A DNA stretch of 64,000 nt from contig NC_092092.1 in assembly GCF_045679555.1 (NCBI RefSeq), positions 15,868,735-15,932,734 of the forward strand. The letters run 5' to 3'. This document shows, in pieces, positions 38,501-51,422 of this stretch (positions are counted from its first letter, which is position 1; each line of letters begins with the position of its first letter). A program made the translations under genes and the position numbers. Below the pieces are notes generated by a model, which saw only the letters and a program-made list of their open reading frames with translations, searched no databases and was not told the origin of the DNA. This DNA is from Salvelinus alpinus. Its lineage: Eukaryota; Chordata; Actinopteri; Salmoniformes; Salmonidae.

Positions 38501-41500
38501 TATGAAGAGGCCTTGGCCCAGACCAGTTATGAAGAGGCCTTGGCCCAGACCAGTTATGAAGAGGCCTTGGCCCAGACCAGTTATGAAGAGGCCTTGGCCC
38601 AGACCAGTTATGAAGAGGCCTTGGCCCAGACCAGTTATGAAGAGGCCTTGGCCCAGACCAGTTATGGAGAGGCCTTGGCCCAGACCAGTTATGAAGAGGC
38701 CTTGGCCCAGACCAGTTATGGAGAGGCCTTGGCCCAGACCAGTTATGAAGAGGCCTTGGCCCAGACCAGTTATGAAGAGGCCTTGGCCCAGACCAGTTAT
38801 GAAGAGGCCTTGGCCCAGACCAGTTATGAAGAGGCCTTGGCCCAGACCAGTTATGGAGAGGCCTTGGCCCAGACCAAGGCCCCTCCTCCTGCTCTCCCTC
38901 TCAAGGCCCCTCCTCCGCCTGCTCTCCCTCTCAAGGCCCCTCCTCCGCCTGCTCTGACCTCTCAAGGCCCCTCCTCCTCCTGCTCTCCCTCTCAAGGCCC
39001 CTCCTCCTCCTGCTCTCCCTCTCAAGGCCCCTCCTCCGCCTGCTCTTCCTCTCAAGGCCCCTCCTCCGCCTGCTCTGACCTCTCAAGGCCCCTCCTCCGC
39101 CTGCTCTCCCTCTCAAGGCCCCTCCTCCGCCTGCTCTGACCTCTCAAGGCCCCTCCTCCGCCTGCTCTTCCTCCTCAAGGCCCCTCTGCCTGCTCTCCCT
39201 CTCAAGGCCCCTCCTCCGCCTGCTCTCCCTCACAAGGCCCCTCCACCTCCTGCTCTCCCTCTCAAGGCCCCTCCTGCTCTCCCTCTCAAGGCCCCTCCTC
39301 CTCCTGCTCTCCCTCTCAAGGCCCCTCCTCCGCCTGCTCTCCCTCTCAAGGCCACACCTCCGCCTGCTCTTCCTCCTCAAGGCCCCTCCTCCGCCTACTC
39401 TCCCTCTCAAGGCCCCTCCTCCGCCTACTCTCCCTCTCAAGGCCCCCCCTCCTCCTCCTGCTCTCCCTCTCAAGGCCCCTCCTCCGCCTGCTCTGACCTC
39501 TCAAGGCCCCTCCTCCGCCTGCTCTGACCTCTCAAGGCCCCTCCTCCTCCTGCTCTCCCTCTCAAGGCCCCTCCTCCTGCTGCTCTCCCTCTCAAGGCCC
39601 CTCCTCCGCCTGCTCTGACCTCTCAAGGCCCCTCCTCCGCCTGCTCTGACCTCAAGGCCCCTCCTCCTCTTCCTCCTCAAGGCCCCTCCTCCGCCTGCTC
39701 TCCCTCTCAAGGCCCCTCCTCCGCCTGCTCTCCCTCTCAAGGCCCCTCCTCCGCCTGCTCTCCCTCTCAAGGCCCCTCCTCCGCCTGCTCTCCCTCTCAA
39801 GGCCCCTCCTCCTGCTCTCCCTCTCAAGGCCCCTCCTCCACCTGCTCTGACCTCTCAAGGCCCCTCCTCCGCTTGCTCTGACCTCTCAAGGCCCCCCCTC
39901 CTCCTGCTCTGACCTCTCAAGGCCCCTCCTCCGCCTGCTCTGACCTCTCAAGGCCCCTCCTCCGCCTGCTCTGACCTCAAGGCCCCTCCTCCTCTTCCTC
40001 CTCAAGGCCCCTCCTCCGCCTGCTCTCCCTCTCAAGGCCCCTCCTCCGCCTGCTCTCCCTCTCAAGGCCCCTCCTCCGCTTGCTCTGACCTCTCAAGGCC
40101 CCTCCTCCGCCTGCTCTGACCTCTCAAGGCCCCTCCTCCGCCTGCTCTGACCTCTCAAGGCCCCTCCTCCGCCTGCTCTGACCTCTCAAGGCCCCTCCTC
40201 CGCCTGCTCTGACCTCTCAAGGCCCCTCCTCCGCCTGCTCTGACCTCTCAAGGCCCCTCCTCCGCCTGCTCTGACCTCTCAAGGCCCCTCCTCCGCCTGC
40301 TCTGACCTCTCAAGGCCCCCCCTCCTCCTGCTCTGACCTCTCAAGGCCCCTCCTCCGCCTGCTCTGACCTCTCAAGGCCCCTCCTCCGCCTGCTCTTCCT
40401 CCTCAAGGCCCCTCCTCCGCCTGCTCTTCCTCCTCAAGGCCCCTCCTCCGCCTGCTCTTCCTCCTCAAGGCCCCTCCTCCGCCTGCTCTCCCTCTCAAGG
40501 CCCCTCCTCCGCCTGCTCTCCCTCTCAAGGCCCCTCCTCCGCCTGCTCTCCCTCTCAAGGCCCCTCCTCCGCCTGCTCTCCCTCTCAAGGCCCCTCCTCC
40601 GCCTGCTCTCCCTCTCAAGGCCCCTCCTCCTCCTGCTCTCCCTCTCAAGGCCCCTCCTCCTCCTGCTCTCCCTCTCAAGGCCCCTCCTCCGCCTGCTCTC
40701 CCTCTCAAGGCCCCTCCTCCGCCTGCTCTCCCTCTCAAGACCCCTCCTCCTCCTGCTCTCCCTCTCAAGGCCCCTCCTCCGCCTGCTCTCCCTCTCAAGG
40801 CCCCTCCTCCGCCTGCTCTCCCTCACAAAGCCCCTCCTCCGCCTGCTCTGACCTCTCAAGGCCCCTCCTCCTCCTGCTCTCCCTCTCAAGGCCCCTCCTC
40901 CGCCTGCTCTCCCTCTCAAGGCCCCTCCTCCGCCTGCTCTCCCTCTCAAGGCCCCTCCTCCGCCTGCTCTCCCTCTCAAGGCCCCTCCTCCGCCTACTCT
41001 CCCTCCAGCTGTATCAGCTCTAGTTAATAAAGTTACTTCCATATGGACTTGTCTGCTGCTTCCCTAACGCTGATCTGACCACGTCAACACGGAACTGGTC
41101 GTCATCAGATCCGTTTGGAAAGAGTCTCTACATTGAAAAATGTATGTATGCGTATTTGTTCGGGTGGGAAAGCCCCAGGTCCATTTCAGAATGGGTCCAA
41201 CTTCTTAGACCTCTACTTGAGGCCCAAAAACAGACAACGCCAGGAACATTGTAAACACAGAAACTGGACTTGGGCCTGGAATAACGTGTTTTTTTTGGGC
41301 AAATAAACATAAATGAACTACAGTGTCTAAAGTTCATTTCTCCTCTGTACCGTAACCCCAAAACCACAACACGTACCGAAACATGGGTTTGGTGAACTGT
41401 TACACCCCTAGTTATGAATATAACTGCCGTTGCCTGAAGGAGGGAACGAGTTACAACATATTTTGGACCAAACCACCAGCAGAGTTTGGGCTCACTGAAG

Positions 41501-41627
41501 AGTGGTACTGAATTGAGGAAATGGATGCAAGCCCCGCTATTATAGCAGGGAGGCGGGGACAACTAGAAATGATCCATACCCTTCTGGTCAATCCTGAGGT
41601 GTTTTATAAACCTCAGCAGAGGACAGG

Positions 41628-41714
<87 letters not shown>

Positions 41715-44700
41715 CTACCCTTCTGGTCAATCCTGAGGTCGTAGAGAGGTGTTTTATAAACCTCAGCAGAGGACAGGGCACAGCGGGACAGAGGAACATG
41801 GTGAGACGGACCCAAGATGAACACCCTGCGACTACAGGGGAAAGAGAGGACTCAAGTCAGCTCACTGTCCTCAGTAGGACTCAGATCAGCATTGCAGCTC
41901 AGTGGACCAGTCATCATGGACCAGTCATCGTGGACCAGTCATCAGGCCACCAGTAAGGTCGGCCCGACCAGGCTTCGCTCACGCTGTTCCAAGGTGAGGC
42001 TGTGACAGAGGCTACTCCAATAGTGCTAACTACTGTCTGTGTGAGGTAACTACAGGCTGATAGTTCCTGCATGGTGAAACAGGGCAGGCTAAGGGTTTGA
42101 TAAGGAGGGAAAATGTAGAAAAATGATGATTTGATGATACTTAAAAAGTGTCCATGAAAATGTATTTTGTTACTGAGAGAATATGTTAAATTTAGAAACC
42201 TGACTGAACATATGTAACAGACGTAATGACTTACGTAACAGAAGGGTCTATTTGTTTGTAGGCGTGTGCAGCACAGGCACCGCAGTAGGAATACCCAGCA
42301 TGCCTGAAAACACATTACAACACACCATTACAACCTGCCTGGCTGACAACACATTACAACCTGCCTGGCTGACAACACATTACAACCTGCCTGGCTGACA
42401 ACACATTACAACCTGCCTGGCTGACAACACATTACAACCTGCCTGGCTGACAACACATTACAACCTGCCTGGCTGCCAACACATTACAACCTGCCTGGCT
42501 GACAACACATTACAACCTGCCTGGCTGACAACACATTACAACCTGCCTGGCTGACAACACATTACAACCTGCCTGGCTGACAACACATTACAACCTGCCT
42601 GGTTAAAAACACATTACAACCTGCCTGGCTGACAACACATTACAACCTGCCTGGCTGCCAACACATTACAACCTGCCTGGCTGACAACACATTACAACCT
42701 GCCTGGCTGACAACACATTACAAGACACCATTACAACCTGCCTGGCTGACAACACACCATTACAACCTGCCTGGCTGAAAACACATTACAACACACCATT
42801 ACAACCTGCCTGGCTGACAACACACCATTACAACCTGCCTGGCTGAAAACACATTACAACACACCATTACAACCAATAGAAAACATGACCCCCATTGCCC
42901 CAATCACAACAATCACATTTCAGTCATTCATATGCTGTTATCCAATAATACTCAGAATGAGTTGATGACAAGACGAGGCCTTTTCCTCGACTAGTAGTGG
43001 TGCTTACGGTGCTATGATGGCTCTAGCAGGGCTGACAGTGGAAGGTGCTTCAGACAGCCAACCCTCTAGTTGTGTATTCAGCTGGGAGCCTGCAGAGAGG
43101 GAAGAAAAACACTTCATTAATCCACACCAAACAGGAAGGACTCTTCTGCTGTACCCCAATGCCTCTTACACACAGGGGGAACAGAAATGACTCTTCTGCT
43201 GTACAATTATACCCTATAATACCCTTTACCCTTCAGTCCTGATTGGAAGTGATTCTAAAATACCCTATGTGGAAAATGATTGGTGGAAAAACAATTGGAA
43301 CCATTTCCCTGTTTGACCACTAGGTTTTATGGGGTATTATGACACCTCCACTGTGGGGCTCTTTAGTGCACTATATAGGGAATAGGGTCCAATAGGGCTC
43401 TGGTCTAAAGTAGTGCACTATATAGGGAATAGGGTGCCATTTGGGATGCCCCCTGAATGATGTCACCTAATCCCACACCAGCAAAGCTCCAGGCACTCTG
43501 ACCTTTCTGGACCACTCTGCTGATCCCTGACATTTAAGGCTACGTCCCAAATGGTGCCTTGCTCAAGGGCACAATGGAGGATTAATGTCCCTTTAATCAA
43601 TGTGACCCCCGACATCACTGTCTGACTGTATCTTGTTGGCTGGCTTCATCAGCCAGCACCTTCTTATGTGTGACTGACTGGGCTGGAGCAGAGAGATAAC
43701 AGAGAGACCTTGTTATGTGTGACTGGGCTGGAGCAGAGAGATAGCAGGGAGACCTTGTTATGTGTGACTGGGCTGGGCTGGAGCAGAGAGATAGCAGGGA
43801 GACCTTGTTATGTGTGACTGACTGGGCTGGAGCAGAGAGATAACAGGGAGACCTTGTTATGTGTGACTGACTGGGCTGGAGCAGAGAGATAACAGAGAGA
43901 CCTTGTTATGTGTGACTGACTGGGCTGGAGCAGAGAGATAACAGGGAGACCTTGTTATGTGTGACTGACTGGGCTGGAGCAGAGAGATAACAGGGAGACC
44001 TTGTTATGTGTGACTGACTGGGCTGGAGCAGAGAGATAACAGGGAGACCTTGTTATGTGTGAGCAGAGAGATAACAGGGAGACCTTGTTATGTGTGACTG
44101 ACTGGGCTGGAGCAGAGAGATAACAGAGAGACCTTGTTATGTGTGACTGACTGGGCTGGAGCAGAGAGATAACAGGGAGACCTTGTTATGTGTGACTGAC
44201 TGGGCTGAAGCAGAGAGATAACAGGGAGACCTTGTTATGTGTGACTGACTGGGCTGGAGCAGAGAGATAACAGGGAGACCTTGTTATGTGTGACTGGGCT
44301 GGAGCAGAGAGATAACAGGGAGACCTTGTTATGTGTGACTGACTGGGCTGGAGCAGAGAGATAACAGGGAGACCTTGTTATGTGTGACTGACTGGGCTGG
44401 AGCAGAGAGATATCAGGGAGACCTTGTTATGTGTGACTGACTGGGCTGGAGCAGAGAGATAACAGGGAGACCTTGTTATGTGTGACTGACTGGGCTGGAG
44501 AAGAGAGATAACAGGGAGACCTTGTTATGTGTGACTGACTGGGCTGGAGCAGAGAGATAACAGGGAGACCTTGTTATGTGTGACTGACTGGGCTGGAGCA
44601 GAGAGATAACAGGGAGACCTTGTATGTGTGACTGACTGGGCTGGAGCAGAGAGATAACAGAGAGACCTTGTTATGTGTGACTGACTGGGCTGGAGCAGAG

Positions 44701-47700
44701 AGATATCAGGGAGACCTTGTTATGTGTGACTGACTGGGCTGGAGCAGAGAGATAACAGGGAGACCTTGTTATGTGTGACTGACTGGGCTGGAGCAGAGAG
44801 CTAACAGGGAGATACAGATCTTTTCAACAATGTGTGTTTACGTCCCAAGTGGCACCTTATTCCCTTTATAGGGCACTATTTGACCAGGGACCATAGAATA
44901 GGGCACTAATTTGACCAGGGACCATAGAATAGAGCACTAATTTGACCAGGGACCATAGAATAGGGCACTAATTTGACCAGGGACCATAGAATAGGGCACT
45001 CATTTGACCAGGGACCATAGAATAGGGCACTCATTTAACCAGGGACCATAAAATAGGGCAGTCATTTAACCAGGGACCATAGAATAGGGCACTAATTTGA
45101 CCAGGGACCATAGAATAGGGCACTAATTTAACCAGGGACCATAGAATAGGGCACTAATTTGACCAGGGACCATAGAATAGGGCACTAATTGACCAGGGAC
45201 CATAGAATAGAGCACTAATTTAACCAGGGACCATAAGGCCAGAGAATAGGGTGCAATTGGGGACAAAGCCTGTGTATATTGACCAAAAACTTCTGTTGTC
45301 CTCCTCACTATTACTGTATGCAAAGCAAACTGCCAAGCATCGAGCTGAGGTTACTAATAAAGCCTGTGATTCACTAAGGATAATGTCATTTAGTGGAGCT
45401 AAAATAACTCGCTACATCCTCACCGTAAAGATATTTTGAACGCAGTAATATCCTAACTCACAGATTCCTTCACATTTATATTGCAATGTGAGAGAAAAAT
45501 GTATGGAACGTGATTATACACTAAACCCCTTGGATTATAGTTAGTTTAAATGTAACGTGATATACACTAAACCCCTTGGATTAGAGTTAGTTTAAATGTA
45601 ACGTGATATACACTAAACCCCTTGGATTATAGTTAGTTTAAATGTAACGTGATATACACTAAACCCCTTGGATTATAGTTAGTTTAAATGTAACGTGATA
45701 TACACTAGGCCCCTTGGATTAGAGTTAGTTTAAATGTAACGTGATATACACTAGGCCCCTTGGATTAGAGTTAGTTTAAATGTAACGTGATATACACTAG
45801 GCCCCTTGGATTAGAGTTAGTTTAAATGTAACGTGATATACACTAGGCCCCTTGATTAGGGTTAGTTTAAATGTAACGTGATATACACTAGGCCCCTTGA
45901 TTAGAGTTAGTTTAAATGTAACGTGATATACACTAGGCCCCTTGATTAGGGTTAGTTTAAATGTAACGTGATATACACTAGGCCCCTTGATTAGGGTTAG
46001 TTTAAATGTAACGTGATATACACTAGGCCCCTTGATTAGGGTTAGTTTAAATGTAACGTGATATACACTAGGCCCCTTGATTAGGGTTAGTTTAAATGTA
46101 ACGTGATATACACTAGGCCCCTTGATTAGGGTTAGTTTAAATGTAACGTGATATACACTAGGCCCCTTGGATTAGAGTTAGTTTAAATGTAACGTGATAT
46201 ACACTAGGTCCCTTGGATTAGGGTTAGTTTAAATGTAACGTGATATACACTAGGCCCCTTGGATTAGAGTTAGTTTAAATGTAACGTGATATACACTAGG
46301 CCCCTTGGATTAGAGTTAGTTTAAATGTAACGTGATATACACTAGGCCCCTTGGATTAGAGTTAGTTTAAATGTAACGTGATATACACTAGGCCCCTTGG
46401 ATTAGGGTTAGTTTAAATGTAACGTGATATACACTAGGCCCCTTGGATTAGAGTTAGTTTAAATGTAACGTGATATACACTAGGTCCCTTGGATTAGAGT
46501 TAGTTTAAATGTAACGTGATATACACTAAACCCCTTGGATTAGGGTTAGTTTAAATGTAACGTGATATACACTAGGCCCCTTGGATTAGAGTTAGTTTAA
46601 ATGTAACGTGATATACACTAGGTCCCTTGGATTAGAGTTAGTTTAAATGTAACGTGATATACACTAGGCCCCTTGGATTAGGGTTAATTTAAATGTAACG
46701 TGATATACACTAGGCCCCTTGGATTAGGGTTAGTTTAAATGTAACGTGATATACACTAGGTCCCTTGGATTAGGGTTAGTTTAAATGTAACGTGATATAC
46801 ACTAGGCCCCTTGGATTAGGGTTAGTTTAAATGTAACGTGATATACACTAGGCCCCTTGGATTAGGGTTAGTTTAAATGTAACGTGATATACACTAGGCC
46901 CCTTGGATTAGAGTTAGTTTAAATGTAACGTGATATACACTAGGCCCCTTGGATTAGAGTTAGTTTAAATGTAACGTGATATACACTAGGTCCCTTGGAT
47001 TAGGGTTAGTTTAAATGTAACGTGATATACACTAGGTCCCTTGGATTAGGGTTAGTTTAAATGTAACGTGATATACAGTAAACCCCTTGGATTAGAGTTA
47101 GTTTAAATGTAACGTGATATACACTAGGTCCCTTGGATTAGGGTTAGTTTAAATGTAACGTGATATACACTAGGTCCCTTGGATTAGGGTTAGTTTAAAT
47201 GTAACGTGATATACACTAAACCCCTTGGATTAGGGTTAGTTTAAATGTAACGTGATATACACTAGGCCCCTTGGATTAGAGTTAGTTTAAATGTAACGTG
47301 ATATACACTAGGCCCCTTGATTAGGGTTAGTTTAAATGTAACGTGATATACACTAGGCCCCTTGGATTAGAGTTAGTTTAAATGTAACGTGATATACACT
47401 AAACCCCTTGGATTAGAGTTAGTTTAAATGTAACGTGATATACACTAAACCCCTTGGATTAGAGTTAGTTTAAATGTAACGTGATATACACTAGGCCCCT
47501 TGGATTAGAGTTAGTTTAAATGTAACGTGATATACACTAGGCCCCTTGATTAGAGTTAGTTTAAATGCCCCCCAAAAACTTGATTTGATGAAAGCCGTAT
47601 GCGTTCTAGCCACAACCCTAGACTAGTAGCTACAGTTGTCTAATAAGGGACATAGTAGCAAGCTTGCTAAACTAAATAAAAAGTAGTGTGTGAGATGAGG

Positions 47701-50700
47701 GATAAACTAGCTAGCTGGTCCCAATGCAATATGAGCACTCAATTTGCTGCCAAACCTACCCAGGGAGGTGGTGCTTTGTTCCAGGTGAGAGGAATTTATA
47801 TGTGGACCAAACAACCAGGGAGGGCCAGTCAGCTAGCCAGATCACTGACAACTCGCTGCAGAAGTACTTTGGTGGAGTAGGGTAGGCTATAATGATAGAT
47901 GGATAGGGGAATCTTTGCTATATTGGTTAACTGACCGTTCACTGAGATGGTTGTCAGTGTTTTGACATAATTAGCTAATGCTGTTGACAAGGGTTGCTAC
48001 CTGTAACTACCTAGTTGGCTAGCCATTTCTTCCAATGATCAGGTCATATAGCCCACCATTTAATCGGCAAACCATTTCCACTGAACGGCCATGGATAAAA
48101 GTTCTGAGTAAACAAGACATGCGTGGACCAAATATGTGTATGTGTTAGCTAGTTTCTAACGCTAGCTTGTAAATTACAAAAAAAAAAATCGGCCTATTCC
48201 CCTATAAAGAAGTGACAGCTGATGCAAGCTAAGTAGCAGACTGTTGTTCTGGGCCAGCTGACAGAGAACGGCCTGTTGTTTATCCTCACCTCTCTCCTAC
48301 TCAATTAGCCAGCTATCTAACGTTAACTACTTTACCGGACAACAACAGCCCAGGAGACCTGTCTGTAGCTAGCTATCTAACGTTAACTACTTTACCGGAC
48401 AACAACAGCCCAGGAGAGACCTGTCTGTAGCTAGCTATCTAACGTTAACTATTACTTTACCGGACAACAACAGCCCAGGAGAGACCTGTCTGTAGCTAGC
48501 TATCTAACGTTAACTATTACTTTACCGGACAACAACAGCCCAGGAGAGACCTGTCTGTAGCTAGCTATCTAACGTTAACTATTACTTTACCGGACAACAA
48601 CAGCCCAGGAGAGACCTGTCTGTAGCTAGCTATCTAACGTTAACGAGTTACTTTACCGGACAACAACAGCCCAGGAGAGACCTGTCTGTAGCTAGCTAGC
48701 TAACGTTAACCAGTTACTTTACCGGACAACAACAGCCCAGGAGAGACCTGTCTGTAGCTAGCTATCTAACGTTAACTACTTTACCGGACAACAACAGCCC
48801 AGGAGAGACCTGTCTGTAGCTAGCTAGCTAACGTTAACCAGTTACTTTACCGGACAACAACAGCCCAGGAGAGACCTGTCTGTAGCTAGCTATCTAACGT
48901 TAAACTATTTTACCGGACAACAACAGCCCAGGAGAGACCTGTCTGTAGCTAGCTATCTAACGTTAACTACTTTACCGGACAACAACAGCCCAGGAGAGAC
49001 CTGTCTGTAGCTAGCTATCTAACGTTAACTACTTTACCGGACAACAACAGCCCAGGAGAGACCTGTCTGTAGCTAGCTAGCTAACGTTAACCAGTTACTT
49101 TACCGGACAACAACAGCCCAGGAGAGACCTGTCTGTAGCTAGCTATCTAACGTTAACTACTTTACCGGACAACAACAGCCCAGGAGAGACCTGTCTGTAG
49201 CTAGCTATCTAACATTAACTACTTTACCGGACAACAACAGCCCAGGAGAGACCTGTCTGTAGCTAGCTATCTAACGTTAACTACTTTACCGGACAACAAC
49301 AGCCCAGGAGAGACCTGTCTGTAGCTAGCTATCTAACGTTAACGAGTTACTTTACCGGACAACAACAGCCCAGGAGAGACCTGTCTGTAGCTAGCTATCT
49401 AACGTTAACGAGTTACTTTACCGGACAACAACAGCCCAGGAGAGACCTGTCTGTAGCTAGCTATCTAACGTTAACTACTTTACCGGACAACAACAGCCCA
49501 GGAGAGACCTGTCTGTAGCTAGCTATCTAACGTTAACGAGTTACTTTACCGGACAACAACAGCCCAGGAGAGACCTGTCTGTAGCTAGCTAGCTAACGTT
49601 AACCAGTTACTTTACCGGACAACAACAGCCCAGGAGAGACCTGTCTGTAGCTAGCTATCTAACGTTAACTACTTTACCGGACAACAACAGCCCAGGAGAG
49701 ACCTGTCTGTAGCTAGCTAGCTAACGTTAACCAGTTACTTTACCGGACAACAACAGCCCAGGAGAGACCTGTCTGTAGCTAGCTATCTAACGTTAAACTA
49801 TTTTACCGGACAACAACAGCCCAGGAGAGACCTGTCTGTAGCTAGCTATCTAACGTTACCTACTTTACCGGACAACAACAGCCCAGGAGAGACCTGTCTG
49901 TAGCTAGCTATCTAACGTTAACTACTTTACCGGACAACAACAGCCCAGGAGAGACCTGTCTGTAGCTAGCTAGCTAACGTTAACCAGTTACTTTACCGGA
50001 CAACAACAGCCCAGGAGAGACCTGTCTGTAGCTAGCTATCTAACGTTAACTACTTTACCGGACAACAACAGCCCAGGAGAGACCTGTCTGTAGCTAGCTA
50101 TCTAACGTTAACTACTTTACCGGACAACAACAGCCCAGGAGAGACCTGTCTGTAGCTAGCTATCTAACGTTAACGAGTTACTTTACCGGACAACAACAGC
50201 CCAGGAGAGACCTGTCTGTAGCTAGCTATCTAACGTTAACGAGTTACTTTACCGGACAACAACAGCCCAGGAGAGACCTGTCTGTAGCTAGCTATCTAAC
50301 GTTAACTACTTTACCGGACAACAACAGCCCAGGAGAGACCTGTCTGTAGCTAGCTAGCTAACGTTAACCAGTTACTTTACCGGACAACAACAGCCCAGGA
50401 GAGACCTGTCTGTAGCTAGCTATCTAACGTTAAACTATTTTACCGGACAACAACAGCCCAGGAGAGACCTGTCTGTAGCTAGCTATCTAACGTTAACTAC
50501 TTTACCGGACAACAACAGCCCAGGAGAGACCTGTCTGTAGCTAGCTATCTAACGTTAACTACTTTACCGGACAACAACAGCCCAGGAGAGACCTGTCTGT
50601 AGCTAGCTATCTAACGTTAACTACTTTACCGGACAACAACAGCCCAGGAGAGACCAGTCTGCAGCTAACTAGCTAACGTTACCCCGGACAACAGTCCAAA

Positions 50701-51382
50701 AGATAGTTCTGTAGCTAGTTAGCAAGGTTATGCAACCCGGGGCCTGTTGCACAAAAGTAGAATTAAGACATCCGGGATAAATGACTCAGCTGAGCTCAAT
50801 GAAGCCAAAACATGTGCGTCCAGGCTTAATTGGTTGCACAAAGACCAAGCCAGGATGAGCAGACACGGATTCATTAAGCCAGGTGAAACCAATCCTGGAT
50901 AGGTGCGCGCTCACGGCTCACTCAAATAGACCCCGCCACAGATCACAGATTAACTGATTTACCATGGCAACTAGAGCCGCGTACTTTTCCCCGTCGGAAG
51001 CACAAATCCTCATGGAGGCATACGAGGAGGTAAAAGATATAATTAAGAAGAAAGGCAACACCGCCACAGTGATAAAGCAAAGAGAAAAAGCGTGGCAAAG
51101 TATTGCAGACCGCCTGAATGCGTAAGTAGTGCACAATTACACACTCACCGCTCCGCTGAAACATCACAATTACAATTCAAATATTTAATTCACATCTCCA
51201 AAAATGCAGTTGTACTGTAATTATGAAACGGTTACATTTTTAATTGAAATGCACTGCAGATATGAGTGAAATTGTGTAAAGTAACTCCATCACACTGTAT
51301 AAAGCTATGATACATTTTTTGATATTTTTACTGAAAACAAGACAAAAATACCAAGTAATTTTTTGCAGTGTGACTCCATTAA

Positions 51383-51422
<40 letters not shown>

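Noticed and set aside
38378-41042. Proline- or arginine/glycine-rich frames of 100-250 codons
   Set aside because: They resemble low-complexity proteins but are the 27- and 30-bp arrays in memo1 intron 4.
37753-41410. One full hAT element spanning both hAT-like ends
   Set aside because: The 8-bp flanks (gactggat and gttatgaa) do not match, the termini differ, and no transposase lies between, so two fragments are more likely.
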